Shown here piece after piece: positions 1 through 10,646 of a DNA stretch of 64,000 bases. Numbering within the stretch: position 1 is the first letter of the stretch; every line of letters starts with the position of its first letter. The notes under the pieces were generated by a model. It made no database searches. It saw only the letters and a list, made by a program, of their open reading frames with translations, and had not been told where the DNA came from. A program made the translations under genes and the position numbers. This stretch comes from Aromatoleum buckelii (GTDB lineage: Bacteria; Pseudomonadota; Gammaproteobacteria; Burkholderiales; Rhodocyclaceae), in the NCBI RefSeq assembly GCF_012910785.2, contig NZ_WTVH02000010.1, positions 310,001 through 374,000 of the forward strand, given 5' to 3'.

Positions 1-1644
<1,644 letters not shown>

Positions 1645-2490
1645 TTATGCCTGCTGGCGGGGCCACACGGCGTGGAAATGGTGGACCGGGCCGTGCCCCC
1701 GGCCGACCGCGAGCGCGTTGGCGGACGCGATCGCGCGCAGCAGATAGTGGCGCGCGTCGCGCACCGCGGCTTCGACTGGGCGCAGGCTCCCCGCATGCTG
1801 CGGCAGCAGCGCGGCGATCGCCGACGACAGAGTGCAGCCGGTGCCGTGCGTGTTCTTCGTCTCGAGGCGCGGCGACGGCAGCTCGATCATCCGGTCGCCG
1901 TCGAACAGCAGGTCGACGACTTCGGCGCCGGGCAGGTGGCCGCCCTTGAGCAGCACCCAGCGCTCCGACGACAGCGGCAGCATGTCGCGCAACCGCTCCG
2001 CAGCGCGGTACATCTCCTTGACCGATTCGGGGGCGCGCTGTTCGAGCAGCACGCCCGCTTCCGGGAGGTTCGGAGTGATCATGAAGCTTTGCGGCAGCAG
2101 CGCTTCGATCAGCATCGCGACGGCGTTCTTCGCGAGCAGGTGATCGCCGCTTTTCGCGACCATCACCGGGTCGCAGACGACGAAGGGTGCGTCGAAATGG
2201 GCGAGCCGGTCGGCGACGGCCGCGACCACTTCGGTCGTCCCCAGCATGCCGAGCTTGACTGCGGCGAGCTTGACGTCGGCGAACAGCGTGTCGATCTGCA
2301 GGCGCAGGAACGCGACCGGCGGCGTATGCACGCCGGTGACGGCCTGCGTGTTCTGCGCGGTCAGCGCGGCGACGATGCCGCAGCCGTAGGCGCCGAGCGC
2401 GGAGAAAGTCTTGATGTCGGCGAGCACGCCAGCGCCGCCGCTCGGATCGACGCCGGCGATCGAGACGACGTTCGGAGGCGGGCGCGTCAT
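1645..2490 (-). CDS. thiD: Hydroxymethylpyrimidine/phosphomethylpyrimidine kinase ThiD
   Basis: Phosphorylates HMP and then HMP-P to HMP-PP for thiamine phosphate synthesis. The 281-aa protein is full length for the ribokinase-like ThiD family. The N-terminal substrate loop AGVDPSGGAGV, the central CDPVMVAKSGD segment and the C-terminal anion-hole and ATP motif KNTHGTGCTLSSA are all present. It is the first gene after the TPP riboswitch and is followed by thiC. The order riboswitch-thiD-thiC puts both steps of pyrimidine supply under thiamine pyrophosphate control. Confidence 0.97.
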   Translation of the reverse strand: MTRPPPNVVSIAGVDPSGGAGVLADIKTFSALGAYGCGIVAALTAQNTQAVTGVHTPPVAFLRLQIDTLFADVKLAAVKLGMLGTTEVVAAVADRLAHFDAPFVVCDPVMVAKSGDHLLAKNAVAMLIEALLPQSFMITPNLPEAGVLLEQRAPESVKEMYRAAERLRDMLPLSSERWVLLKGGHLPGAEVVDLLFDGDRMIELPSPRLETKNTHGTGCTLSSAIAALLPQHAGSLRPVEAAVRDARHYLLRAIASANALAVGRGHGPVHHFHAVWPRQQA

Positions 2491-2544
2491 GCGCGCAGTC
2501 CCGTGCGGGAGAATGGCTGGAGCGGTGGTGAACAGGTCTGCATG

Positions 2545-2636
2545 AAAGCGTTTCCCTACGCCGGTGCGATCCGGATCAGGTTCAAAGGGTTTTTCTCAGC
2601 GCGTGCGAAAGCCGCACGGGCACCCCCAACGAACTG
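2545..2636 (-). promoter_or_regulatory. TPP riboswitch (THI element)
   Basis: Read on the minus strand, the conserved blocks come in order: GGGGUGCCC, a GC-rich stem with an apical loop, GCUGAGA, ACCCUUUGAACCUGAUC and GGAUcGCACCGGCGUAGGGAA. These are the canonical TPP-binding helices. The element ends about 55 nt before the thiD ATG at 2490, so it can control translation or transcription of thiD-thiC. When TPP binds, expression falls (known for the family). Confidence 0.97.
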
Positions 2637-2722
2637 CGAACGTTACCGGACGGAAAGGGCTTGGGCAAGGATTTTTAGCGTCCCGATCGCAACCGTTCAT
2701 TTCCTCATGAACCATGTTGCGA

Positions 2723-3301
2723 TCACTCGCCGCCGAAGCCCGCCAGCGCGGCGACGCCGAGCAGTGCGAACAATGCCGCCGCGATAGCGTGGATCAGGCG
2801 GACCGGCAACCGGTTCGCGAAGCGGTCGCCGGCGACGACGGCCGGCACGTTGGCGATCATCATGCCGAACGTCGTGCCGGCGACGACCGCGGCGAAGGCG
2901 CCATACTGCGCAGCGAGCGCGACCGTCGCGATCTGCGTCTTGTCGCCCATCTCGGCGAGGAAGAACGCGACGATCGTCGTCGCCAGCACGCCGAGCTTCG
3001 GTGTGGCTAGATCGTCGTCGTCGAGCTTGTCCGGGACCAGGATCCACGCCGCCATCGCGAGAAAGGACGCGCCGAGCACCCAGCGCAGCAGGTCCGGCCC
3101 GAGCAGCCTCGTGATCCACGTGCCGACGGCGCCGGCGAACGCATGGTTCGCCACGGTCGCGATCAGGATGCCGGCGACGATCGGCCACGGGCGACGAAAG
3201 CGGGCGGCGAGCATGAAGGCGAGCAGTTGGGTCTTGTCGCCGATCTCGGCGAGCGCGACGATACCCGAGGACATCAGGAAAGCTTCGGCAGGAAGATTCA
3301 T
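2723..3301 (-). CDS. TMEM165/GDT1 (UPF0016) family manganese exporter
   Basis: A 192-aa polytopic membrane protein with the two signature repeats of this family, AEIGDKTQLL near residue 18 and AEMGDKTQIA near residue 115, each in a hydrophobic half of about three helices. Bacterial members export Mn2+ (MneA type). I start at the ATG at 3301 (MNLPAEAF), which has CGGAGAA upstream; an upstream in-frame extension would read through the riboswitch region. The yybP-ykoY element directly upstream strongly supports a manganese role. Substrate is inferred from family and riboswitch. Confidence 0.9.
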   Translation of the reverse strand: MNLPAEAFLMSSGIVALAEIGDKTQLLAFMLAARFRRPWPIVAGILIATVANHAFAGAVGTWITRLLGPDLLRWVLGASFLAMAAWILVPDKLDDDDLATPKLGVLATTIVAFFLAEMGDKTQIATVALAAQYGAFAAVVAGTTFGMMIANVPAVVAGDRFANRLPVRLIHAIAAALFALLGVAALAGFGGE

Positions 3302-3361
3302 CAGGTTCTCCGGGCCGGCTGAGGACGGATGACCGCACGCCTCCCGGGCCCGAAAAATCGG

Positions 3362-3472
3362 AGGGCATGCAGCCAAAAGTCTCGCCAGGCCCGAAGGCTG
3401 GCCACGCCATGCCCGACGGGCAAGTCTGTTGACGTGGTCCCCGCGAATGCGCGCGGGCGGCTACTCCCTGAT
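3362..3472 (-). promoter_or_regulatory. yybP-ykoY manganese riboswitch
   Basis: On the minus strand the leader of the GDT1-family gene contains the conserved yybP-ykoY blocks in order: CAGGGAGUAGCCG, a GC-rich hairpin, CGUCAACAGAC, then a second stem closing with GGCGAGACUUUUGGC. These are the two L1/L3 Mn2+-docking loops of this class. It sits about 60-170 nt before the start codon at 3301. Mn2+ binding normally turns the downstream gene on. The rest of the gene-free stretch up to 3656 holds only a short 8-bp repeat. Confidence 0.87.
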
Positions 3473-3564
3473 GACGGAGCGAATTCTATCGATGTGACGC
3501 GTTGATGGGAAGACAGGCATTCGACGGGCAACCCGGAATGGATCGGCGCCGGCTGACCGGACCC

Positions 3565-3588
3565 TTCACCCCTTCACCCCTTCACCCC
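3565..3588. repeat. Three tandem copies of TTCACCCC
   Basis: Three perfect 8-bp copies lie at 3565, 3573 and 3581 in the gap upstream of the carbonic anhydrase gene. They could vary in copy number by slippage. No promoter is obvious in the remaining sequence up to 3656. Confidence 0.6.
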
Positions 3589-3656
3589 TCGCAGCCGATT
3601 GCCGCTAAAGATATCCCGATCCCGGCCGAAGACCGTAACACCTCTCCGCCTCCCTG

Positions 3657-5084
3657 ATGACGATGAAATTCCCGCTGCCCCTCCTGCACCGCTCCCTGCT
3701 CGTCGCGCTGGCGTTCGTCAGCCTTGCTGCGCTCGCCGGGCCGTGGGAGGTGGTCGTCAGGGACCGCGAGCGCCAGGTGGAGATCGACCGCTCCAGCGTC
3801 ATGGCGTCCGATGCCGGCAGCAAGGTCGCGTGGGGACGGATCGTGCTGTCACCGGAACGGTCGGCTGCGGAAGGATATGCCGTGGTGAAGGCGCTGAATC
3901 GCTTCGATTGCCACAACCGCAGGTTCCAGACGGTCAAGCGCGTCTACCTCGATGCGCACCAGTTCGTGCTGCGCGAAGAAGCGGTGCTCGACCAGCGGCC
4001 GATATCGGCAGCGCGCAACAGCGTCGATGAGCGCTTGTGGCAGGAGGTCTGCCGGCCCCCGTCGGTGGGCGACCTGCAAAAAGTTGCGCACGATGCCGTC
4101 GCGTCGACGGCGGCGGTGATCGATGATTCCACGATCGGCTCCCCGGTCGGGCTCGCAGCGATCGCGATCCCGGCGCCCCCGGTGGCGTCACCGAAAGCTT
4201 CGCCGCGAGCGGCGCCTTCCGCCGCCGCTTCGATCGCGCCACGGCCGGAGGCGAACCCGGAACCAAAACCCGAGCCGAAACCCGAGCCGAAACCCGAGCC
4301 GAAACCCGAGCCGAAACCCGAGCCGAAACCCGAATTGCGTGCGATGCAGGTCGCCCGCTCGCCGGTCGCCAAAGCCGCGCTGGCGCCCTGGGTTCCGTTC
4401 GTGAGCGAGGCCGCATGGAGCTACGAAGGTGCGACGGGCCCCGAGCACTGGGGCAGCCTGCGGCCGGACTGGTCGCTGTGTGCCGAAGGCAGGCGCCAGT
4501 CGCCGATCGAACTGGGCGGCGGAGTCGCCGTCGATCTCGAGGCCCTGCGCTTCGATTACCGGGAGACGCAGTTTCGCATCACCGACACGGGGCGCACGCT
4601 CGACGTGCGGGTCGGCGAAGGCATGGGAGTCGAGATCCGCGGCCAGCGCTATGAACTCGAGCATCTCGAGTTCCACCGTCCGTCGCTCGCGCGGGTCGGC
4701 GGGCAGGCCTCCGACATGACAGTGCATTTCCATCATCGCGATGCGGCCGGACGGACCGCGATTGTCGCGGTGCTGCTCGAAGGGGTCTCCGACGGACATC
4801 CGCTGGTCCAGACGCTGTGGAACAGCCTGCCGCTGGAGCGCGGCAGCAGCTATGCGCCGGCGTCGCCGATCGACCTCGCGAGCCTCCTGCCCGCCAGTCC
4901 CGCCCACTACCTGTATGCCGGATCGCTGGTGACGCCGCCCTGTACCGAAGGCGTCGTGTGGGCGGTCATGAAGGAGCCGGTGAAGATATCGGCGGAGCAG
5001 GTGCGCGTCTTTGCGCGTCTTTATCCGCGCAACGGGCGGCCGATCCAGCCGCTCAACGGCCGCCTGGTTCTCGAATCGCGCTGA
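3657..5084 (+). CDS. Secreted alpha-carbonic anhydrase-like protein with N-terminal extra domain and EPKP linker
   Basis: 475 aa. Residues 1-27 are a signal peptide (LLVALAFVSLAALAG). Residues 28-130 resemble the small surface-adhesin-E-like domain of proteobacteria (two Cys, conserved Trp). A Pro/Ala-rich linker with EPKP repeats spans about 160-230. Residues 245-475 are an alpha-carbonic anhydrase fold (GPEHWGSL, QSPIEL, SLVTPPCTEGV). The zinc site is altered: where active enzymes have the FHFH pair, this protein has E338-F-H340. The third ligand H357 is kept at the usual +17 spacing, but the second-shell Glu two residues before it is Thr355. It is periplasmic or surface-located by inference, and hydratase activity is doubtful. 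Confidence 0.85.
   Translation: MTMKFPLPLLHRSLLVALAFVSLAALAGPWEVVVRDRERQVEIDRSSVMASDAGSKVAWGRIVLSPERSAAEGYAVVKALNRFDCHNRRFQTVKRVYLDAHQFVLREEAVLDQRPISAARNSVDERLWQEVCRPPSVGDLQKVAHDAVASTAAVIDDSTIGSPVGLAAIAIPAPPVASPKASPRAAPSAAASIAPRPEANPEPKPEPKPEPKPEPKPEPKPEPKPELRAMQVARSPVAKAALAPWVPFVSEAAWSYEGATGPEHWGSLRPDWSLCAEGRRQSPIELGGGVAVDLEALRFDYRETQFRITDTGRTLDVRVGEGMGVEIRGQRYELEHLEFHRPSLARVGGQASDMTVHFHHRDAAGRTAIVAVLLEGVSDGHPLVQTLWNSLPLERGSSYAPASPIDLASLLPASPAHYLYAGSLVTPPCTEGVVWAVMKEPVKISAEQVRVFARLYPRNGRPIQPLNGRLVLESR
4260..4331 (+). repeat. 12-bp coding tandem repeat (EPKP linker)
   Basis: One imperfect and five perfect copies of GAGCCGAAACCC encode Glu-Pro-Lys-Pro repeats in the linker of the carbonic anhydrase-like protein. 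The unit keeps the reading frame, so copy-number change would lengthen or shorten the linker without breaking the protein. Such Pro-rich linkers often span peptidoglycan in TonB-type proteins. Confidence 0.9.
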
Positions 5085-5270
5085 GGAGGTGCTGCGCAGA
5101 GTCGCCTTCGCCCGGATGGCGCACTTCGGTGGCGGCTCCGGACTTTCCCCGGCCCAGAGGGGCGCCTATCATGACATCCCCCGTTGCCGCTGCGTCTCGT
5201 GAGCGAATCTCATGAGCGAACCGCAATGACGACGGAACGCGGATGGCGGTCATCGGGGCAAGGAGGGTTC

Positions 5271-6467
5271 ATGTTCGAAGGGGTGGTAGCGGGGGCTCGC
5301 AGTGTCGGAATTCCTGTCCCGGCGGCCCGGCAACGAGTTCGGGAGCGGCGCGCGCCGCGCGAGCCGCTGCACGTCGAGGCGCGATGGGATGGCGAGCGTG
5401 TCACGGCGCCGGCCATCCTCGACTCACGTCTGCCGGATACGCAGCAGCTCGTCGGCTGCACGATCGGAGAGGCGCTGGCCCGGATTCCCGGGCTGGGCGT
5501 AACGGCTCCTCGGGCGCAGACGATTGCCGCAATCGCGGCCTTTGCCGCCGCCGGTGCGGAAGGCGCAGTGCGCAGCGAAGCGCGCGACGAGGAGCGCACG
5601 GTCGCGGCGGAAACCGCGCAGGAGCATCTGTCGCGGCTGATGCTCGACTGGCCGGTGCTGTTCGGTCACGCGCCGCGCCGGCAGCGGTTCGCCGTGTTGC
5701 ACCACGGACTCGCGCAGATCGGCGGCGGGCGGGCAGCTTACGAGCTCGGCGGCGATCTGCTCGATCTGGTTGCGGTCGAACTGCTCGGCGGTTTCTTTCG
5801 CGCGACGCGTGAGCCGACGGCGTTGCGCGAGTTCGTCGAACGCGCCCGCCAGGGCGGCACGATCGGCGAGGCGCTTGCCGACCTGATCGAAATCGGCACT
5901 TCCACTTCCGAGCACGACGCCGTGCCGCTGCTGCCGCCGCTGTCGGCGCAGGCATGGGGCGAGACGCTCGGGGGGCTGCCCTCGCCGCAGTTCTGTCGCA
6001 CGCCGTCGCTGCACGGGCAGGCGCATGAAACCGGCGTGCTCGCGCGCCATGCGGATTCGATGCTCGTGCGCATCCTGCTGGAGAAAGGCCACCGCATCGC
6101 GGCGCGCCTGTTTGCGCGCGTCATCGATCTGGCAGATTGCGCGAGCCGACTGCGTCACCCGCTCGCGGACGATATGCCGGCGCTGCTCGACGCGGCGCCG
6201 CTCGGCGAACGGGCAGGACTCGCGTGGGTCGAGACCGCGCGCGGCTTGGTGCTGCACGCGGTGCGGCTCGACGACGGACGCGTCGCCGAGTATGCGATCG
6301 TCGGGCCGACGCAGTGGAATTTCCACCCGGAAGGGTCCTTCGTGACCGAAGGTTCGGGCTGGAGCGCAGCATCGCTCGAGGCGGCGCGCCTGCGCTTCGC
6401 CGCGCTTGTGCTGTCGCTCGATCCGGGCCGGGATTTCGAGATCGTACTGAAGCCTGTCGACGGGTGA
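5271..6467 (+). CDS. HupK/HoxV-like protein related to [NiFe] hydrogenase large subunit
   Basis: 398 aa from the ATG at 5271, chosen because AAGGAGG lies 5 nt upstream. The C-terminal third carries large-subunit-like motifs: ETARGLVLHAVRL, GPTQWNFHPEG and a terminal LDPGRDFEI. In true large subunits the last motif is DPCxxC and binds Ni; here the cysteines are gone, and no N-terminal CxxC is seen. This pattern fits HupK/HoxV-type accessory proteins proposed as scaffolds for the Fe(CN)2CO unit. No hydrogenase genes lie in this window, so its partners must be elsewhere. Function is inferred from family. Confidence 0.7.
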   Translation: MFEGVVAGARSVGIPVPAARQRVRERRAPREPLHVEARWDGERVTAPAILDSRLPDTQQLVGCTIGEALARIPGLGVTAPRAQTIAAIAAFAAAGAEGAVRSEARDEERTVAAETAQEHLSRLMLDWPVLFGHAPRRQRFAVLHHGLAQIGGGRAAYELGGDLLDLVAVELLGGFFRATREPTALREFVERARQGGTIGEALADLIEIGTSTSEHDAVPLLPPLSAQAWGETLGGLPSPQFCRTPSLHGQAHETGVLARHADSMLVRILLEKGHRIAARLFARVIDLADCASRLRHPLADDMPALLDAAPLGERAGLAWVETARGLVLHAVRLDDGRVAEYAIVGPTQWNFHPEGSFVTEGSGWSAASLEAARLRFAALVLSLDPGRDFEIVLKPVDG

Positions 6468-6556
6468 ATCGTCGTCCGCGCGGGGCGGGAGGGGGATTGC
6501 AGGGCTCGCTAGCGCGCGAGCAACGGCCGGCTTATTCTTCGGATGGCGGCGGCGCG

Positions 6557-6580
6557 CGACGGCCAGCATAGCGGCCGTCG
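6557..6580. terminator. Stem-loop between convergent genes
   Basis: Perfect 8-bp inverted repeat CGACGGCC / GGCCGTCG with an 8-nt loop, in the gap between the HupK-like gene (+) and the cytochrome gene (-). There is no clear T-tract, so its role as a bidirectional terminator is inferred from position. Confidence 0.4.
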
Positions 6581-6588
6581 GCGAACGG

Positions 6589-7602
6589 TCACTTCGCGCC
6601 TTCGGCCGGCTTCTGCGGTGCGACTGTTGCATCGCGCGCTTGCGCGCGCTGCTTCGCCATTTCCATGAGCGGGGGGTAAGGCCCGTAGCGGTGCTGGTCC
6701 GCGGAAGCGCCATCGACATACGGCGGGAATGCGGCATCGACCGGTTTGTTCCAGCGGGCCGGGAAGTCCTTGTCGAGGCCGGCTTTGATCGGGCGCGGCT
6801 TCGACAGCACGTAGGCTACGACGTCGTAGGCTTCCTCGTCGCTCAGCACCGGCGTCAGGTGCGTCGTGCCCTGCGGCATGTTGTGTTTCACGAAACGCGT
6901 CGCGGTCAGCAGACGGTTCATGCCCGCGCCGTTGTTGAACGTGTCGTTCCCCCACAGCGGGGGGAAGATGTAGCCTTCGGCATCGCCGACCTTGCCGCGA
7001 CGCTGTCCCTCGCCATTCATGCCGTGGCATGCGGCACAGGTCTTGCCATAGATCGCTTCGCCCGCCGCGAGGTCGGCGCGCCGGTCGGGGACCTTCGTCG
7101 GCTTCGTGCCGGTCCCCTCGATTTGCGCGCCGACCGGAATGCCGCGCGACAGGTAGTGGATGTACGTCACGAAGGCCTTCATCTCGGGCGAATCGAGCGG
7201 CAGCGCGCGCCCGTTCATGCTCCGCTCCATGCAGCCGTTGACGCGCTCCTCGACGGTGCTGATCGAATCTTCGCGCGAACGGTACTGCGGAAAGGTCGCC
7301 GACACGCCGCTCCAGGGCATCGCGTAAGGCTTGGTCGCGTTGTCCTGATGACATGAAGTGCAGGCGAGATTGTTGCCGGCGAAGCGTTTTTCCTTGTCCT
7401 GCACTTCCGGTCCGATCAGCGCGAAGGTGCGTGTCGTCAGTTCGTGCCCGTAGCGCACCAGTCTGTCGTACGCATCGTCCGGAAGATTTTCCGGATTCGG
7501 CGCGGGACGATCGAGCAGACTCGTCTTCGCGCCTTCGTCCGCGGCGCCGGCGGCGCTGGCGAGAACGGCGGCAAGGCTTGCCGCGAGCAGTTTCGCTTTC
7601 AT
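6589..7602 (-). CDS. TsdA-like dihaem cytochrome c
   Basis: 337 aa from the ATG at 7602 (GGAGAC upstream). A signal peptide (MKAKLLAASLAAVLASAAGA) exports it to the periplasm. Haem motifs are CTSCH at 81-85 and CAACH at 189-193. Between them FPQYRSREDS and EERVNGC match the thiosulfate dehydrogenase (TsdA) family, and Cys124, 39 residues after the first haem His, corresponds to the Cys that ligates the active-site haem in TsdA. It could interconvert thiosulfate and tetrathionate or donate electrons to an oxidase; the substrate is not proven. No partner cytochrome gene is adjacent. An AT-rich dyad lies upstream. Confidence 0.8.
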   Translation of the reverse strand: MKAKLLAASLAAVLASAAGAADEGAKTSLLDRPAPNPENLPDDAYDRLVRYGHELTTRTFALIGPEVQDKEKRFAGNNLACTSCHQDNATKPYAMPWSGVSATFPQYRSREDSISTVEERVNGCMERSMNGRALPLDSPEMKAFVTYIHYLSRGIPVGAQIEGTGTKPTKVPDRRADLAAGEAIYGKTCAACHGMNGEGQRRGKVGDAEGYIFPPLWGNDTFNNGAGMNRLLTATRFVKHNMPQGTTHLTPVLSDEEAYDVVAYVLSKPRPIKAGLDKDFPARWNKPVDAAFPPYVDGASADQHRYGPYPPLMEMAKQRAQARDATVAPQKPAEGAK

Positions 7603-7636
7603 TTGTCTCCTCTCTGCACTGAAGTTCACTTAATTA

Positions 7637-7652
7637 TTAAATGCTTATTTAA
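7637..7652. promoter_or_regulatory. AT-rich dyad TTAAAT-GCTT-ATTTAA
   Basis: A 6-4-6 inverted repeat in the promoter region of the cytochrome gene, about 35 nt upstream of its start. It could be an operator or part of an AT-rich UP/-10 region. A related sequence occurs at 31637-31650. Confidence 0.3.
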
Positions 7653-7740
7653 TCTACTCGCGCCGGTTCTTCTGGACAAGTGCTCTGTGCTGCTCGCTCC
7701 CCATTTTAGGTAGCTGGCGCAGCCCGCCGACGGTTCCTCC

Positions 7741-8694
7741 TCACGCGGACGACGGTGGTTGCGGCGGCGGCCGGCCTTCGAGGTCGGAAACCTTTTCCTC
7801 GACCACCTCGGTATGCACCAACACCGCCGAATGGCGCGGCCGGATCGGCAGTCCGCGGCATTCCCGGTGCGCGCGCGTGAACGCCGCGCCGAACAGCAGG
7901 ATCAGCGACGAATAGTTCACCCATAACAACAGCAGCACCAGCGAGCCCGCGGCGCCGTACGTCGAAGCCGGCGCCGTCTTCGCTAGGTAGAGCGCGATCA
8001 ACGACCGGCCGAACGTGAATAGCGCCGCCGTGACGAAGGCGCCGAGCGCGACGTCCTTCCAGCGCAGGATCACGTCCGGCAGCACGCGGAAGATCGTCCC
8101 GAACAGCAGCGTGACGACTGCGAGCGACACCACTGTTTCGACGCCCGCCAGCAACGGCGCCGGCACCGGGAGCCAGTCGCTCGCGAAGGCGATGATCGAG
8201 TTCAGGATCACGCTCAGCAGCAGCGATACGAGCAGCACGAAGCCGATCGCCAGCACCACCATCAGCGACAGCAGGCGGGCCTTGACGAGCAGGAAGACGC
8301 TGCTGCGCGAGGGTTTCGCCATCACGCCCCAGATCGCGTTCAGGGAGCGCTGCATCTGCGCGAACACGGTCGTCGCACCAAACAGCATCGCACCGACGCC
8401 GACGAGCGTCGGCAGCAGGCCGCTGGCTTCGAGCCGGCTGCTCGCGACCGCAGTCTGCACCGCTTCGGCGGCCTCGGGGCCGATCGCCTGTTCGAGCTGC
8501 GCTGCGATCTGGCCGCGTGCCGCGTCTTCGCCGAGCACCGCGCCGACGATGCTGACGACGATGATGACGACCGGCGCGACCGAGAATACGGTGAAGAACG
8601 CGAGCGCCGCAGCGTGGATGAACGCGTCGCTGTCGAGCCAGTAATTCACCGTGCGGCGCAGCACGCCAAACCAGTAGCCGAATACTTTCCTCAT
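7741..8694 (-). CDS. YihY/BrkB family inner-membrane protein
   Basis: 317 aa from the ATG at 8694, preceded by GAGGGG at good spacing. About six transmembrane helices are visible ([19 protein letters not shown] near residue 30; [20 protein letters not shown]; the C-terminal [20 protein letters not shown]). The AYYTLFSLAP-like first helix and the [14 protein letters not shown] segment are typical of the YihY (formerly RNase BN/BrkB) family. The charged cytoplasmic tail ends in a Pro-rich PPPQPP segment. Molecular function of the family is unsettled. It is divergent from the dehydrogenase gene to its right. Confidence 0.88.
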   Translation of the reverse strand: MRKVFGYWFGVLRRTVNYWLDSDAFIHAAALAFFTVFSVAPVVIIVVSIVGAVLGEDAARGQIAAQLEQAIGPEAAEAVQTAVASSRLEASGLLPTLVGVGAMLFGATTVFAQMQRSLNAIWGVMAKPSRSSVFLLVKARLLSLMVVLAIGFVLLVSLLLSVILNSIIAFASDWLPVPAPLLAGVETVVSLAVVTLLFGTIFRVLPDVILRWKDVALGAFVTAALFTFGRSLIALYLAKTAPASTYGAAGSLVLLLLWVNYSSLILLFGAAFTRAHRECRGLPIRPRHSAVLVHTEVVEEKVSDLEGRPPPQPPSSA

Positions 8695-8902
8695 GAACAG
8701 CCCCTCGCGCCGGACCTCATGCAGCCAAGCATTTTGCGCTCCGCGCAACTTTTCCACTGCCCTGGACCCGCTTTTCCTCGTGCCGGCCGCCGCGCTCGGG
8801 GCCCGGACAGGAATGACGCTTGCTGCGGACGCGCGAGACGCCGGTCGCCGCAGGGGCGACGCCGTCCCCGAAATATATACCGGGAATCGAAGGAGCCACC
8901 CG

Positions 8903-10072
8903 ATGAAAGCGCTTTGCTGGCATGGCAAGAAGGACGTCCGCTACGACACCGTTCCCGATCCGCGCATCGAGGATCCGCGCGATGCGATCGTCAAGGTGAC
9001 GAGCTGCGCGATCTGCGGTTCGGATCTTCATCTTTACGACGGTTTCATGATGGGCATGGAGTCCGGCGACATCCTCGGCCACGAGTTCATGGGCGAAGTC
9101 GTCGAGGTCGGGGCGGCGGACCATCGCCTCAAGGTCGGCGACCGCGTCGTCGTGCCATTCACGATCTGTTGCGGCGAATGCGAACAATGTTGCCGCGGCA
9201 ACTTTTCCGTCTGCGAACGCAGCAACCGCAACAAGGCGCTCGCCGACAAGACGTTCGGCCATGCGACCGCGGGGCTTTTCGGCTACACGCACCTGACCGG
9301 CGGTTATGCCGGCGGTCAGGCCGAGTACGTGCGCGTGCCGTACGCCGACGTCGCGCCGGTGACGATCACGAGCGGTCTTTCCGACGACCAGGTGCTGTTC
9401 CTCGGCGATATCCTGCCGACCGGCTGGCAGGCGGCGGTGCAGTGCGACATCCAGCCGACCGACACGGTCGCGATCTGGGGCGCGGGGCCGGTGGGGCAGT
9501 TCGCGATCCGCAGCGCCGTGCTGCTTGGCGCGAAGCAGGTCATCGCGATCGACCGCGTCCCCGAACGCCTCGGCATGGCGCAGGCCGGGGGGGCGACGAC
9601 GATCAACTGCGAGGACGAGAGCGTCGTCGAGCGGCTCAACGAGCTGACGGGCGGCAAGGGGCCGGAGAAGTGCATCGACGCGGTCGGCATGGAAGCCCAC
9701 GCGACGCAGTCGCTCGACTCGCTGTACGACCGCGCGAAGCAGGCGATCATGCTCGAAACCGACCGGCCGCATGTGCTGCGCGAGATGATCTACGTGTGCC
9801 GCCCGGCCGGCACGCTGTCGGTACCGGGCGTGTATGGCGGGCTGATCGACAAGCTGCCGTTCGGCGCACTGATGAACAAGGGGCTGACGCTGCGCACCGG
9901 CCAGACCCACGTCAACCGCTGGACAGCCGATCTGCTGCGCCGCATCGAGGAAGGGCAGATCGACCCGACTTTCGTCGTCACGCACGTTGCCGCGCTCAAG
10001 GACGGGCCGGAAATGTACAAGACGTTTCGCGACAAGAAAGACGGCTGCATCAAGGTCGTCCTGAAGCCCTGA
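8903..10072 (+). CDS. Zinc-dependent alcohol/formaldehyde dehydrogenase (MDR family)
   Basis: 389 aa from the ATG at 8903, with AAGGAG 8 nt upstream. The catalytic-zinc region CAICGSDLH...[12 protein letters not shown] and the structural-zinc Cys cluster CGECEQC lie in the N-terminal half, and the NAD(P) site WGAGPVGQ near residue 192. The overall sequence matches the subgroup annotated as glutathione-independent formaldehyde dehydrogenase-like. It may oxidise an alcohol or aldehyde; the substrate cannot be read from sequence. The next gene starts 12 nt after its stop and is probably coupled. Confidence 0.88.
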   Translation: MKALCWHGKKDVRYDTVPDPRIEDPRDAIVKVTSCAICGSDLHLYDGFMMGMESGDILGHEFMGEVVEVGAADHRLKVGDRVVVPFTICCGECEQCCRGNFSVCERSNRNKALADKTFGHATAGLFGYTHLTGGYAGGQAEYVRVPYADVAPVTITSGLSDDQVLFLGDILPTGWQAAVQCDIQPTDTVAIWGAGPVGQFAIRSAVLLGAKQVIAIDRVPERLGMAQAGGATTINCEDESVVERLNELTGGKGPEKCIDAVGMEAHATQSLDSLYDRAKQAIMLETDRPHVLREMIYVCRPAGTLSVPGVYGGLIDKLPFGALMNKGLTLRTGQTHVNRWTADLLRRIEEGQIDPTFVVTHVAALKDGPEMYKTFRDKKDGCIKVVLKP

Positions 10073-10083
10073 GGAGATGAGCG

Positions 10084-10629
10084 ATGAGTGCGACTGCCTT
10101 CACGAGGACCACGACCCGTCACCGCCGCACCCGCGCCGCCGCCCGCGGCCTCGGCTGGTTCAGCATCGGGCTCGGCGTCGCCCAGGTGCTGATGCCGCGC
10201 GTTGTTGCCGGCGTGGCCGGGCTGCGCGGCAGCGAGCGCTTCGTCCGCGCGTGCGGCGTGCGCGAGATCGTCACCGGCATCGGCATCCTTGCCGCGCGCC
10301 GGCCGGGACCGTGGATGTGGGTGCGCGTGGCCGGCGACGCGTTCGATTTCGCGGCGCTCGGCAGCGCGCACAATGTCCGCCGGCCCGCCTCGCGGGCGCT
10401 GCTTGGCGCCGTGGCGGCAGTTGCCGCGCTCGACGCGGGCTGCGCGAATGCCCTGGACCGCATCGAACGGCGGGGGCGACCCCCGGTGCGCGACTATCAC
10501 GACCGGCGCGGCTTGCCGCTGCCGCCGGTGGCGATGCGCGGCGCGGCCCGCAAGGACTTCGAGATGCCACCCGACATGGCCACGCCCGCGCTGCTCGCGC
10601 CGTGGCCACCAGTGGCGCTGCGTCCGTAA
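10084..10629 (+). CDS. Hypothetical membrane protein coupled to the dehydrogenase
   Basis: 181 aa, starting at the ATG at 10084 (GAGGAG 7 nt upstream; an out-of-frame ATG at 10077 overlaps the ribosome site). The N-terminus is basic. Hydrophobic segments occur near residues 20-45 (LGWFSIGLGVAQVLMP) and 60-120 with a conserved-looking GVREIVTGIGIL motif. The tail is Pro-rich and hydrophilic. Similar small proteins often accompany this dehydrogenase type, but no function is known to me. It is followed by a strong stem-loop. Confidence 0.7.
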   Translation: MSATAFTRTTTRHRRTRAAARGLGWFSIGLGVAQVLMPRVVAGVAGLRGSERFVRACGVREIVTGIGILAARRPGPWMWVRVAGDAFDFAALGSAHNVRRPASRALLGAVAAVAALDAGCANALDRIERRGRPPVRDYHDRRGLPLPPVAMRGAARKDFEMPPDMATPALLAPWPPVALRP

Positions 10630-10646
10630 AAGCACGATGTGAACGA

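Noticed and set aside
4260-4331. Possible CRISPR-like or non-coding repeat
   Set aside because: Units are 12 bp with no spacers and keep the reading frame of an EPKP linker.
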